Part shown: positions 9,330-17,462 of the stretch, in pieces
How the letters are laid out: each line of letters starts with the position of its first letter
Position numbering within the stretch: the first letter of the stretch is position 1
DNA from: Anaerotignum sp.
GTDB lineage: Bacteria > Bacillota > Clostridia > Lachnospirales > Anaerotignaceae
Assembly: GCA_020024455.1 (NCBI GenBank)
Contig: JAHHTU010000007.1
Location: forward strand, 1-64,000
Reading direction: 5' to 3'
Length of the DNA: 64,000 nucleotides
Program-made: the position numbers and the translations under genes
The notes under the pieces: generated by a model
Seen by the model: only the letters and a program-made list of their open reading frames with translations
Databases searched by the model: none
What the model was told of the DNA's origin: nothing

Positions 9330-9352
9330 ACCACCCCTCGTAGAGGAGTGGT
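9330..9352 (-). terminator. Hairpin terminator or attenuator between asp23 and nusB
   Basis: A 10-base stem (ACCACTCCTC pairing with GAGGGGTGGT) with a 3-base loop is followed on the minus strand by TTTTTG. It lies in the 78-base gap between the asp23 stop and the nusB start. It could end part of the asp23 transcripts, giving much asp23 mRNA and less nusB-recN mRNA. Confidence 0.6.
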
Positions 9353-9365
9353 ATCTTTTTTGTGC

Positions 9366-9734
9366 TTATTCTTCTTCTGCTTTGACTGTTTTTTCTTTTA
9401 CAATACCAGCAACCGCTACATTGACAACCGGTACAGAAATACCGGTCATGGTTTCCACAGCAGTTTTCACTTTTTTCTGCACTTCTTCTGCTGCCACTTG
9501 GACTTTTGTGCCAAAGTTGACAATAATTTCAATATCCAACATCACTTCGTCATCTTCTTTTAATATTTTGACACATTTTGTCTGATTTCTTTTCCCAAAA
9601 AACTCCACAAAACCTTTGCCGCTGCCGGCACCTTCTGTGACGCCTTCTACTTCCAAAGCAGCTGTCACTGCGATAACGCCAATGACTTCATCTGCAATCT
9701 GTATTTGACCGTTTGTTGTTTTTGTTTCAGTCAT
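9366..9734 (-). CDS. Asp23/Gls24 family envelope stress response protein
   Basis: Asp23/Gls24 proteins (YqhY type) are abundant small cytosolic or membrane-associated proteins linked to cell-envelope stress and, in Bacillus, to fatty-acid synthesis. The 122-residue protein has the family core: GQIQIADEVIGVIAVTAALE, then LDIEIIVNFGTKVQVAAEEV and GISVPVVNVAVAGI. The ATG at 9734 is chosen because GGGAGG lies 7 bases upstream. Its place directly before nusB is the standard clostridial one. It has its own promoter. Confidence 0.9.
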   Translation of the reverse strand: MTETKTTNGQIQIADEVIGVIAVTAALEVEGVTEGAGSGKGFVEFFGKRNQTKCVKILKEDDEVMLDIEIIVNFGTKVQVAAEEVQKKVKTAVETMTGISVPVVNVAVAGIVKEKTVKAEEE

Positions 9735-9824
9735 ATGATGACCTCCCATTCTTGATACAGCATACAATATCAGAAATATAATATCCTGTTTCCTAATTGT
9801 ATTATCATCAAATTTTCTAGTTTC

Positions 9825-9853
9825 AGTATATCAGAAAAACCATCACAATGCAA
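9825..9853 (-). promoter_or_regulatory. Promoter of asp23-nusB operon
   Basis: TTGCAT (-35) and TATACT (-10) are separated by 17 bases, about 90 bases before the asp23 ATG. This would drive asp23 and the downstream housekeeping genes independently of the surface cassette upstream. Confidence 0.6.
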
Positions 9854-9861
9854 ATAAATAT

Positions 9862-9899
9862 GCATGAAAATATGTATAAATATTGTTTATTTTTCATGC
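9862..9899 (-). terminator. Possible weak terminator after glf
   Basis: An inverted repeat GCATGAAAA/TTTTCATGC with a long AT-rich loop lies just past the glf stop codon. The stem is short and no clear T run follows, so the call is tentative. Confidence 0.35.
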
Positions 9900-9909
9900 T
9901 TTGGTATAT

Positions 9910-11097
9910 TTATTTCCCTTCTTTTTCCAAAATCTCTTTTGACAATTCCAAAGCTCTTGCCACCACAGCGTCCATATTATAATACTTATATTCTGCCAAT
10001 CTGCCGCATAAATACAAATTGCTCCAACAACTTGTCAATGTTGTTTTATATTTTTCATATAATGCACGATTTGTTTCATTTTCAATCGGATAATAGGCTT
10101 CCTGTCCTTCTCTGCCTTCAAATGCTTCCGGATATTCTCTCAAAATGGTTGTAACACCGGTTTTTTGTTGACCTGTCAATTTTTTGAATTCTGTAATTCT
10201 GGTAAACACTTCACTTGTCGGATAATTCATCACAGACACAGACTGAAAACTATCCTGTTGCAATGTTTCAAATTGCAAATCCAAAGAACGGTAGGGTAAA
10301 TTTCCATAACAGTTTTGCAACAACCGGTCTGGCATACCAGTATACACAAAAACACCATGGAAGGCTTCGTCCTCCAATCGAATAGTGCCATCATATTCAA
10401 ATGTAACCATATCTTTCATGTCCACATTGAGCAAACACTCTATATTTTTATGGTTTAACATATTTTCAAATATGGTCGTATATCCATGTGCAGGCATCTG
10501 CTGAATTTTGTCATGAAAATAGCGGTTATCATAGCCCAACACCACAGGCACACGTTCCAACACAGAGCGGTCTACTTTATCCGCCTTGGAAACACCCCAT
10601 TGTTTCGATGTATACCCTTCGAACACATTTGCATACACATAATGCCCCAAAGTTTTGATAACCTTTTCTTCGCTTTCCATCAATTCCCAGACAGATACTC
10701 TTTGTCTGTTTGCAAAATTTTCCTGCAAATATGTTTGCAGTATTTTACATTCCTGTGTGGAAAACAAATTCTCCATAGAATAAAAATTGAATGGAATTGG
10801 CACTTCTATTCCCTTTATCATACCTTTTACACGATGTTGATACGGTTTCCACTCGCCAAATTTTGCCAAATATTCTGCCACTTCTTCATTGTTGGTATGA
10901 AAAATATGCGGCCCGTATTGATGAATCAAAATCCCGTTTTCATCTTGCTTATCATACATATTCCCACCAATATGGTCTCTTTTTTCCAATACCAGTACTC
11001 GTTTTCCTGCTTCTGCCAGTTCTCTTGCCACCACTGTACCTGCAAAACCTGTGCCAACTACAATAGCATCTGGCATTATTTTTGACCAACTATGCAT
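9910..11097 (-). CDS. glf: UDP-galactopyranose mutase
   Basis: Glf is a flavoenzyme that interconverts UDP-galactopyranose and UDP-galactofuranose, the donor for galactofuranose in surface polysaccharides. The N-terminal FAD-binding motif is VVGTGFAGTVVARELAEAG (about residues 12-30), followed by LEKRDHIGGNMYD. HQYGPHIFHT and the region around WGVSKADKVDRSVLERVPV match the family's active-site segments. The ATG at 11097 begins one base after the stop of the flippase-like gene, with GAGG 9 bases upstream; MPDA at 11076 is the alternative. It is the last gene of a surface-glycan cassette. Confidence 0.93.
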   Translation of the reverse strand: MHSWSKIMPDAIVVGTGFAGTVVARELAEAGKRVLVLEKRDHIGGNMYDKQDENGILIHQYGPHIFHTNNEEVAEYLAKFGEWKPYQHRVKGMIKGIEVPIPFNFYSMENLFSTQECKILQTYLQENFANRQRVSVWELMESEEKVIKTLGHYVYANVFEGYTSKQWGVSKADKVDRSVLERVPVVLGYDNRYFHDKIQQMPAHGYTTIFENMLNHKNIECLLNVDMKDMVTFEYDGTIRLEDEAFHGVFVYTGMPDRLLQNCYGNLPYRSLDLQFETLQQDSFQSVSVMNYPTSEVFTRITEFKKLTGQQKTGVTTILREYPEAFEGREGQEAYYPIENETNRALYEKYKTTLTSCWSNLYLCGRLAEYKYYNMDAVVARALELSKEILEKEGK

Positions 11098-11098
11098 A

Positions 11099-12142
11099 TT
11101 ATATAACCTCTTTCTTTTGATATCTTTGATTTTTTTTGCGATAGTATACATGGCTGATGCCCCATATCCCTGCACTAAAAATCAATACAAAATAAAAACC
11201 AATGCTTCTGGAAAGACATAATGATGCTGTCAATAAATCTCCTGTAAATACAGATGCAAAAACAGTTACATACACCAATTCCGATATGCCTGCCGAACCC
11301 GGTAACGGTAACATATCCACCGCAATATACACAGCTGCCTGCAACAGCATAATCGTCCATATACTTTCCTGTGTCAAACCCATACCACGATAAACCAACC
11401 ATGTCAAAAAGAATAGGCTGCTTCTTTGCAATAACGTCATACCTGTTGCCACAACAATTTTTATGGTATGTTTGCGGAAAAATTGCACCACCTCTCCATA
11501 ATGTGCGACGGCTTCTTGTATTTTTTCCACACGAAATTGTGTCGGTTTCAAAATTTTGCATTTGACCAACATTCTTTCCGAAAACAATGCCACAGCCATT
11601 GCACAGCGAGGTGTCACCATCACCCATACCAATATTGCAACCAATATTGCATTCAGAATAATACCCAAATAGAATAACCCGGTATATTCTGCAAAATATG
11701 TCTGAATATGTTCCCCCCATACTATTGTAATGAAAATTCCGATAATTGCCAATATAAATTTATACAAAATTGCAACCACCATCAAAACCGGTGTGCTGTC
11801 TGCCAAACGAATACCCGCTTTATTCATATAATACAACTGTGCAGGTTGCCCACCTGTCGCCGATGGTGTAATGCCGGAAAAGAAAAACCCAATAAACGAC
11901 CAACCTATACATTGCAATAACGATATTTTCAAATGTAACGCTTGCAACAAATACCAAATAATGCTGCCCTCTGCTGCCACAAAAAACAAAGCTGCCAATA
12001 CCCCTGCAAACACAAACCATTTATCTGTATGTGCAATGGCTTCATACACCGCATACATATCATTGTTTCGTACAATGACAAACGCAGTCACACCCATCAG
12101 CAGAATTAAAAGCATCACACTGCCAAAATACTTACGTTCCAT
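11099..12142 (-). CDS. Lysylphosphatidylglycerol synthase-like transmembrane (flippase-like) protein
   Basis: The 347-residue integral membrane protein belongs to the UPF0104/LPG-synthase-TM superfamily (YbhN, AglD). About eight membrane segments are visible. Family-typical elements are WSFIGFFFSGITPSATGGQP near residues 80-100 and PLPGSAGISELVYV near 295. Members are often glycolipid flippases or glycosylation-linked proteins, but the substrate is unknown here. AGGAG lies 6 bases before ATG 12142, and the start overlaps the upstream gene by 11 bases. Its position between a hydrolase gene and glf points to export of a lipid-linked glycan. Confidence 0.88.
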   Translation of the reverse strand: MERKYFGSVMLLILLMGVTAFVIVRNNDMYAVYEAIAHTDKWFVFAGVLAALFFVAAEGSIIWYLLQALHLKISLLQCIGWSFIGFFFSGITPSATGGQPAQLYYMNKAGIRLADSTPVLMVVAILYKFILAIIGIFITIVWGEHIQTYFAEYTGLFYLGIILNAILVAILVWVMVTPRCAMAVALFSERMLVKCKILKPTQFRVEKIQEAVAHYGEVVQFFRKHTIKIVVATGMTLLQRSSLFFLTWLVYRGMGLTQESIWTIMLLQAAVYIAVDMLPLPGSAGISELVYVTVFASVFTGDLLTASLCLSRSIGFYFVLIFSAGIWGISHVYYRKKNQRYQKKEVI

Positions 12143-12698
12143 ACACTTCTCCTTTAACAAAAACGGGATTTTTATAATTCAAAAATGTCGTCAACAAGCC
12201 CTCATATAAAAATTGCGTATGTTCCAACTCATAAAAATCTCTGGGTGTTACCACAGAAAAATGTTTATGAAACAAATCCAATCCCACTTCCTGCAACGCC
12301 TTTGCCAAAAAAGAGGAGCAAGTGTAATGATTTTTTTGATAAAACGGTTTTTGAAACAATATAAACGGCAGCCCAATGATACAATAATGATATCGGAAAC
12401 GATTTGGATAACACGCCTGCATGATTAATTGCAATAATTGTTTTTGTTCTGCTGTGCATGAAATTGCAACGATTTTATATTTTGCTGTCGGAAATACCTT
12501 TGCAATTTTTTGGGTATCCTCTTTGATAAAACCTGCAAAAAACGGTACTGCCGGATTACGCCGTCCCACGCTATATGCTTGTTCAAAATTTGCATCAAAT
12601 GACATAGACACATGACAGTAATTGATTTTTGTTACTTTTCGGATAATTTCTGCAAAAAATCCGGGTGTATCCACCAATGCAAAATACAGTTTTTCCAT
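12132..12698 (-). CDS. Permuted papain-fold (NlpC/P60 or YiiX-like) hydrolase
   Basis: I recognise the fold but not the gene. The 188-residue protein has a histidine in an NYCHVSMSFD context (H29) and, further on, a cysteine at the start of a helix, HYTCSSFLAKAL (C127). This His-before-Cys order is that of the circularly permuted NlpC/P60 (YiiX/YaeF) group of cysteine peptidases, amidases and acyltransferases. There is no clear signal peptide, so it may act inside the cell. It lies in the surface-glycan cassette and overlaps the flippase-like gene. The substrate could be a peptide, lipid or glycan amide bond; nothing in the sequence decides. Confidence 0.65.
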   Translation of the reverse strand: MEKLYFALVDTPGFFAEIIRKVTKINYCHVSMSFDANFEQAYSVGRRNPAVPFFAGFIKEDTQKIAKVFPTAKYKIVAISCTAEQKQLLQLIMQACYPNRFRYHYCIIGLPFILFQKPFYQKNHYTCSSFLAKALQEVGLDLFHKHFSVVTPRDFYELEHTQFLYEGLLTTFLNYKNPVFVKGEVYGT

Positions 12699-12747
12699 AC
12701 TTTCACCAACTTCCCTCTTGTTGCACCCCTCTATATCCCCATATTTT

Positions 12748-13764
12748 TTATTGAAATTTTACCAGTTTTTTGGCTAAGCGATACCCTGTCACTGTCGCAA
12801 AAGCACCCAATCTGCCCGGTAAATATGTCAATCCGCTCAATCTTTTATAACGCAATGTTTTGTATAGCCCCTTATCCAACTGACGCATATGTTCCCATAA
12901 CTCTCTGCGTTTTTCCCTTGCGTCGCTATCCCCAATCAAAAGCAAATGAATGGAAGAAATTGCCATCATTACGGAAATATTTCTTGTCATATACGTTGCC
13001 AATTTGGGTTCATGCACCTGAGAAATATCCGTACATTCAGAAACCAATTTTGTCACCAATATTTGTTGGTCAATGCGTTTCATCAATACCTTTTCATTCA
13101 CCGATTGGTCCTCTCTGCCGATAAAATAATGGTACAAATCCACATCTAAATAACAGATTTTTTGCACATAAGGCAATGGTTGATACGCAAAAATATTATC
13201 CACATAAAACGTGTGTTTCGGCAATTTGACACCACATTTTCGCAATACCTCTGTTTTGAATATCAAAGCGTGCATAATCAAATATTGTGTCGGTAAAAAT
13301 TTGCCCATTTCATGCCAACCACATATTTTATTTTGCTCAAATACATTTTTATACTGTATTTGCTGTTGCTTTCCTTCAAATAAATGGTCATAAATATAAT
13401 TGCATACAATCATGTCCACATTTGTTCCCTGTTGCTGCCAATGTTCGATACAATCCAATACCTTTTGCAATGCATCGGTATCCAGCCAATCGTCAGAGTC
13501 CACCACTTTGTAGTATAGTCCTGTGGCTTCTTCCAGTCCCACATTTACGCCTTGTCCATGCCCTTGGTTTTGCTGATGTACCGCCTTGACAATCGTAGGA
13601 TATTTTTGTGCATACATATCCGCAATTTCTCCTGTACGGTCTGAGGAACCATCATTGACAATCACAATTTCCACACGTTCTCCGCCGGTCAATAATGTAT
13701 CAATACAGCGATTTATGTAATCTTGTGAATTATAACTAGGCACTGCAAATGTAATCAGCTTCAT
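12748..13764 (-). CDS. Family 2 glycosyltransferase
   Basis: The 338-residue protein has a GT-A fold: the N-terminal strand LITFAVPSYNSQDYINRCID, the nucleotide-sugar-binding NDGSSDRTGEI (37-47) and the metal-binding VDSDDWLDTDAL (88-99). No membrane segment is evident. GT2 enzymes of this kind add single sugars to lipid-linked or teichoic-acid-like glycans. The donor may be UDP-galactofuranose, given glf three genes downstream, but that is inference. It is the first gene of the cassette and follows an AT-rich promoter. Confidence 0.9.
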   Translation of the reverse strand: MKLITFAVPSYNSQDYINRCIDTLLTGGERVEIVIVNDGSSDRTGEIADMYAQKYPTIVKAVHQQNQGHGQGVNVGLEEATGLYYKVVDSDDWLDTDALQKVLDCIEHWQQQGTNVDMIVCNYIYDHLFEGKQQQIQYKNVFEQNKICGWHEMGKFLPTQYLIMHALIFKTEVLRKCGVKLPKHTFYVDNIFAYQPLPYVQKICYLDVDLYHYFIGREDQSVNEKVLMKRIDQQILVTKLVSECTDISQVHEPKLATYMTRNISVMMAISSIHLLLIGDSDAREKRRELWEHMRQLDKGLYKTLRYKRLSGLTYLPGRLGAFATVTGYRLAKKLVKFQ

Positions 13765-13834
13765 TTATGTTCTTCCTTTCTTACTTTCCTACGTTCTTGC
13801 TTTCTCTGTTTTCTTTGTTTATATGATATATTAT

Positions 13835-13863
13835 ATTATATTTATACATAAAATCATAGCAAA
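13835..13863 (-). promoter_or_regulatory. Promoter of the surface-glycan cassette
   Basis: TTTGCT (-35) and TATAAT (-10) are spaced by 17 bases, 70 bases before the glycosyltransferase ATG, in the gap after the spoIIIA terminator. The cassette thus appears to be transcribed separately from spoIIIA. Confidence 0.55.
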
Positions 13864-13960
13864 ATAATTTGAAATCTGTTCTAAGAAATTCTAAAAAATT
13901 TATTAAGAAATGGAAAAATACTGTGAATTTTATCCAGTTTATTTTATTTTTTTACAAAAT

Positions 13961-13991
13961 AAAAAAGCACATAAACATGATGTGCTTTTTT
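13961..13991 (-). terminator. Terminator of the spoIIIA operon
   Basis: A 12-base inverted repeat (AAAAAAGCACAT and its complement) with a 7-base loop ends in a T run and lies 17 bases past the spoIIIAH stop codon. Confidence 0.85.
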
Positions 13992-14007
13992 CTATGATAT
14001 CTGTGTT

Positions 14008-14649
14008 TTATTTTGTCTGTTTCCAAGTGGAAATACGAATTTGGTCTGCACGATATCCCGTTTTTCTTTTTACAATATCCTCAATTTGTGCCACTTCTGC
14101 TTCTGTCAAATTATCTTTGCTCACAACCACGTCCACCGTTTCGTCATCAATGCGTACATATGCATCGGTAAATCCTTTTGCTTTAATCATGGCTTCTGCG
14201 GCTGTTTCTTTTTCCAATCTTTGTTGCAGCTCCAACATACTGTCACTGCAAGCAGATTTTTGTGTTTCACTGATGTTATCATTATTCAGCATTTCTGTTA
14301 AAATATCTTTTTGTTTGGCCCTGGATTGCTCCCTGTCCAGTTTTGCCTCTGCAAAATAATTGGACATATCCCCTTTGCTTTCCGCATTCACAAAAACCGC
14401 CGCCCCATCTCCTGTTGTGGCAGATGCCTCTGCGGTAATGGGGTCTAATTGTGTCGGTTCTTCCGCATCGTCTGGCAATACGGAAAAATCATTTTCCAAC
14501 ACTGCGGTTGTGTCCCCTTCTTCCGTCAGTTGCATTGCCGTTTTGGTTGCTTCTGATGATTTGCTTTCTTGAAAATTCAAATACCCTGCTGCCGCAATCA
14601 TCACCGCCAATGCCGTCACAACCACTTGATTTCTTTTCATTGTAAACAT
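14008..14649 (-). CDS. spoIIIAH: Stage III sporulation protein AH
   Basis: SpoIIIAH sits in the mother-cell membrane around the engulfed forespore and pairs with forespore SpoIIQ to form the feeding-tube channel. The 213-residue protein has one N-terminal membrane segment (about 6-22) followed by an acidic, Ala/Thr-rich linker. The C-terminal ring-forming domain carries the DNISETQKSACSDSMLELQ and VRIDDETVDVVVSKDNLTEAE segments typical of the family. GGGGG lies 8 bases before the ATG at 14649. It is the last gene of the complete AA-AH operon. Confidence 0.93.
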   Translation of the reverse strand: MFTMKRNQVVVTALAVMIAAAGYLNFQESKSSEATKTAMQLTEEGDTTAVLENDFSVLPDDAEEPTQLDPITAEASATTGDGAAVFVNAESKGDMSNYFAEAKLDREQSRAKQKDILTEMLNNDNISETQKSACSDSMLELQQRLEKETAAEAMIKAKGFTDAYVRIDDETVDVVVSKDNLTEAEVAQIEDIVKRKTGYRADQIRISTWKQTK

Positions 14650-14677
14650 ATGCTTTTCCCCCTCAAAATAATATGAT

Positions 14678-15241
14678 TTATGATTTCATTTTCAACACTG
14701 CAATCTTATGTGCAGGCACTTCCAACAATGCCTCTGCCGCACAATGCAAGGCTTGGCTTACCGTTGGATTATCACCGCCTTGTGCCACAATCACAACGCC
14801 CTCCACCTGCGGTGCATATTCTGTCACCATCAATGGCGATTGTACCCCTTTGCTATCTTCGGACAATACCACTTTTTGCTCCAAACGATTGCTTTGTTCT
14901 TCCCCCTTTTTGACTTGTTCGGAGATTTCTTCTTTTTCCCATACATTTTCTTTTGTCGTGCGATATGTAAGCATCACTTTCACCTGTCCCGCACCCTCCA
15001 CTTGGCTCAACACCTTCTCCATTTGCTGTTCCAATATTCGCTCTGTGCGATTGCCTTCTTTGGGTTGTTCTGTTTGTGTAATTGTATCGGCTGTATCTTG
15101 CTGTGGTTGTGTTTCTTTTGGTGACAAAAAGTGACCACTGCCAAACAACAGCAATATGCCAAACAAAAACGCAATCACCATCTGCCCTGTTGCTTTTTTA
15201 TTTTCTTTCAAAAAAAATTTTCTGAAAAAATCGTGTTTCAT
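14678..15241 (-). CDS. spoIIIAG: Stage III sporulation protein AG
   Basis: SpoIIIAG forms the large mother-cell membrane ring of the SpoIIIA-SpoIIQ complex. The 187-residue protein has a basic N terminus and one membrane segment (about 20-42). The soluble domain contains LSQVEGAGQVKVMLTYRTT (about 78-96) and GVVIVAQGGDNPTVSQAL (about 147-164), both characteristic. GAGG lies 9 bases before the ATG. It overlaps neither neighbour and is spaced normally between AF and AH. Confidence 0.93.
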   Translation of the reverse strand: MKHDFFRKFFLKENKKATGQMVIAFLFGILLLFGSGHFLSPKETQPQQDTADTITQTEQPKEGNRTERILEQQMEKVLSQVEGAGQVKVMLTYRTTKENVWEKEEISEQVKKGEEQSNRLEQKVVLSEDSKGVQSPLMVTEYAPQVEGVVIVAQGGDNPTVSQALHCAAEALLEVPAHKIAVLKMKS

Positions 15242-15278
15242 TGTAGAAAGCCTCCCTCGTACTTCTTGTTGATTGCTT

Positions 15279-15716
15279 TTATGATGGTGTTTTTATGGTG
15301 ATATTTTCTTCCTGCAAACCATATTTTTTTGCAATTTGTTGTTCCAATCCTTCTGTCTTTTCTTTTACAACAATCTCCATGCCGTTTTCCGGCTGCATTT
15401 GGATATCCACAATATCGGGATATTCGCTTTGCAATGTGGATAATATCGTCTGCTCTGCACTTTTTTCCACCCATTTTTGTTGTAACTGTGTATCATATTG
15501 CGGTTGTTCCGCCAACATATGCTGTATAGAAATTTCAGTATCCTCCACATCAAACAATCGCCAAATTGGTTCTATCATTGCGGTCAGTACCAAAACCCCC
15601 AACACCCATTTTGTATATTGTCTAAAATTTCCATTTGGTAAAAACAAACTTGCCGTAGCAGAAAATACAATCAAAGCGGTTATAGTCTTTATATATGCAG
15701 TAAATGCCTCTGTCAT
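15279..15716 (-). CDS. spoIIIAF: Stage III sporulation protein AF
   Basis: SpoIIIAF is a small membrane protein of the spoIIIA transport complex with a ring-building-motif-like soluble domain. Two membrane segments (about 7-27 and 33-55) precede a soluble domain ending in VKEKTEGLEQQIAKKYGLQ. I choose ATG 15716 (MTEAFTAYIKT) because GGGGG lies 7 bases upstream; it overlaps the end of spoIIIAE's region by no coding bases. The 145-residue length is within family range. Confidence 0.88.
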   Translation of the reverse strand: MTEAFTAYIKTITALIVFSATASLFLPNGNFRQYTKWVLGVLVLTAMIEPIWRLFDVEDTEISIQHMLAEQPQYDTQLQQKWVEKSAEQTILSTLQSEYPDIVDIQMQPENGMEIVVKEKTEGLEQQIAKKYGLQEENITIKTPS

Positions 15717-15729
15717 GCCTACACCCCCT

Positions 15730-16845
15730 CTAAAAAACACCAAGCAATAATATTGCCGAAAACAAAAACATCACTTCTGCCAAAAACACCATACCCAACA
15801 ACAATGCTGTGTAATCTCCCGCAATGCCGATACACGCCACCAGCCTTGCCTCACAAACAGACTCTGCAACAGCCGCTGTCAATTTGAATATCAATGTCAT
15901 CACAATCAATTTTATCAATAACGGCAAACAAACCAATATCAATACAATCACAGCCACCACCATTGTCCCATTTCGCAGTGTGCCTGCCACAGCCGCCGCC
16001 GTATCCACAGCACCACCCATCACATCGCCCACCACAGGCACTGCATTGACTGCAATTTTTGCCGTTCGCACTGCCAGCCCATTGATGACACCAGCACCGA
16101 CTTTCTGCAACGACAGCAACAGCATAAATCCGCCTGCCAAGCCTTTCATGCCCCAAGAAATCCCCTGTTTGAGCAATTTTGCAAACCGTTGCACCATTGC
16201 TTTTTCCGACAAACGGTCTGTCATCTCCAAAGCCACTGCCGCCAACAAAATCGGTACAATGACCGCTTTCATCAAAAATGCAATCAATGTACAGCCCGTC
16301 ATCATCACAGGGCCCATCAATGCCGTTTGTGTCAAATTGCCGGAAGATGCCGCCAACGCCAAAAACACAGGCAACATCACACCGAACAAATCAGCAGTTT
16401 GTCCTACCCGTTGTACCACAGCTTTTGTAATATCCAAAAAAGTCGTAATCATAATCACAACCAACACCATATAACAAACATAAAATCCCATCTCACCGAC
16501 TTCTTTTCCCTGAAACGAATGGCTGACCGTTCGCAACACTGCCGCCAATATGGTGACCATCAACAGCTGTATCACCAAATGCTTTTGTTTGATAATTTCA
16601 GCAAACGCCATTTGCTTGCACTTTTGCAAACAATCCTGTATGGAATATTCGGTATCCCCATCAAACAATCCCATCAACAGCTCCGAAAAGCTTGTCCCGT
16701 CCAAATAGGTTTCTGTCATGTTGTCTACTTCCTGTAAATCCAAATCCTGTACATATGCTGTCATGGTATTTTCTGTTGCATATACGGTCTTTGGCACAAA
16801 CAAGCATACCAGCAGACATACGAACACTTTGCATATTCTCATCAT
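15730..16845 (-). CDS. spoIIIAE: Stage III sporulation protein AE
   Basis: SpoIIIAE is the polytopic membrane component of the SpoIIIA complex and is thought to form its export channel. The 371-residue protein has a signal peptide (cleavage probably after VYA, residue 23), a short extracytoplasmic stretch, then about seven membrane segments. Family hallmarks are VFLALAASSGNLTQTALMGP and LAVRTAKIAVNAVPVVGDVM with GGAVDTAAAVAGTLRNG following. The length is normal. Confidence 0.95.
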   Translation of the reverse strand: MMRICKVFVCLLVCLFVPKTVYATENTMTAYVQDLDLQEVDNMTETYLDGTSFSELLMGLFDGDTEYSIQDCLQKCKQMAFAEIIKQKHLVIQLLMVTILAAVLRTVSHSFQGKEVGEMGFYVCYMVLVVIMITTFLDITKAVVQRVGQTADLFGVMLPVFLALAASSGNLTQTALMGPVMMTGCTLIAFLMKAVIVPILLAAVALEMTDRLSEKAMVQRFAKLLKQGISWGMKGLAGGFMLLLSLQKVGAGVINGLAVRTAKIAVNAVPVVGDVMGGAVDTAAAVAGTLRNGTMVVAVIVLILVCLPLLIKLIVMTLIFKLTAAVAESVCEARLVACIGIAGDYTALLLGMVFLAEVMFLFSAILLLGVF

Positions 16846-16854
16846 ATGCCTCCT

Positions 16855-17238
16855 TTATACCAATGACAGTACCACATCAAGCAACCCTTTCAAAACAGGG
16901 GCAGATACTGCCATAATCAATACTTTTCCGGCAAGTTCAATTTTAGAGGCAATCGCACTTTCTCCCGCATCTAAACAAAGCTGTGTTCCAAACTGTGCCA
17001 AATAGGCAATTCCAATCACTTTTAATACAATGCCAAAATACATCTCTGAAACGCCTGCGGTATTTGCCATATTCCGCAACATATTCAAAATTTCATGTAA
17101 TGGTGTAAAAATTGCAAAAAACAATAAAATGCCTGTCAGCAGTGCCACCAGCAGTGCAAATTGCGGATTTTCTTTTTTCAAAAGCATTGCCAAAAATGCA
17201 CCCAAAAGCCCCAGCAACACCGTTTGTCCCATATCCAA
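16855..17238 (-). CDS. spoIIIAD: Stage III sporulation protein AD
   Basis: SpoIIIAD is a small membrane protein of the same complex, paralogous in its membrane helices to SpoIIIAC. The 127-residue protein has four hydrophobic segments. GIAYLAQFGTQLCLDAGESA (about 75-94) followed by IASKIELAGKVLIM is the diagnostic segment. It lies between spoIIIAC and spoIIIAE with short gaps. Confidence 0.93.
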   Translation of the reverse strand: MDMGQTVLLGLLGAFLAMLLKKENPQFALLVALLTGILLFFAIFTPLHEILNMLRNMANTAGVSEMYFGIVLKVIGIAYLAQFGTQLCLDAGESAIASKIELAGKVLIMAVSAPVLKGLLDVVLSLV

Positions 17239-17249
17239 AACAATCCCCC

Positions 17250-17444
17250 CTAAAAACGAAACATCGTTTCCATCGTTTCAAATAATTTCCCAATATATTG
17301 AATGACCCAAAACAATACCACAACCAAGCCTGCCAATGTGGTCAACATGGCTTGTTCTTCTCTGCCTGCCCGTTGTAAAATCTGATTTAACACCGCAACC
17401 AATATCCCCACTGCCGCAATCCGAAAGATAATGCTAATGTCCAT
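17250..17444 (-). CDS. spoIIIAC: Stage III sporulation protein AC
   Basis: SpoIIIAC is a 64-residue protein with two membrane helices, the usual size. IFRIAAVGILVAVLNQILQR and GREEQAMLTTLAGLVVVLFW are typical. AAGGAGG lies upstream of the ATG. Its function within the SpoIIIA complex is structural and not resolved. Confidence 0.93.
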   Translation of the reverse strand: MDISIIFRIAAVGILVAVLNQILQRAGREEQAMLTTLAGLVVVLFWVIQYIGKLFETMETMFRF

Positions 17445-17462
17445 ACCAAAACCCCTCCTTAT

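Noticed and set aside
15824..16474. A 216-codon plus-strand frame opposite spoIIIAE
   Set aside because: It is a shadow of the spoIIIAE gene; composition is Thr/Asn/Ile-rich and it has no family similarity.
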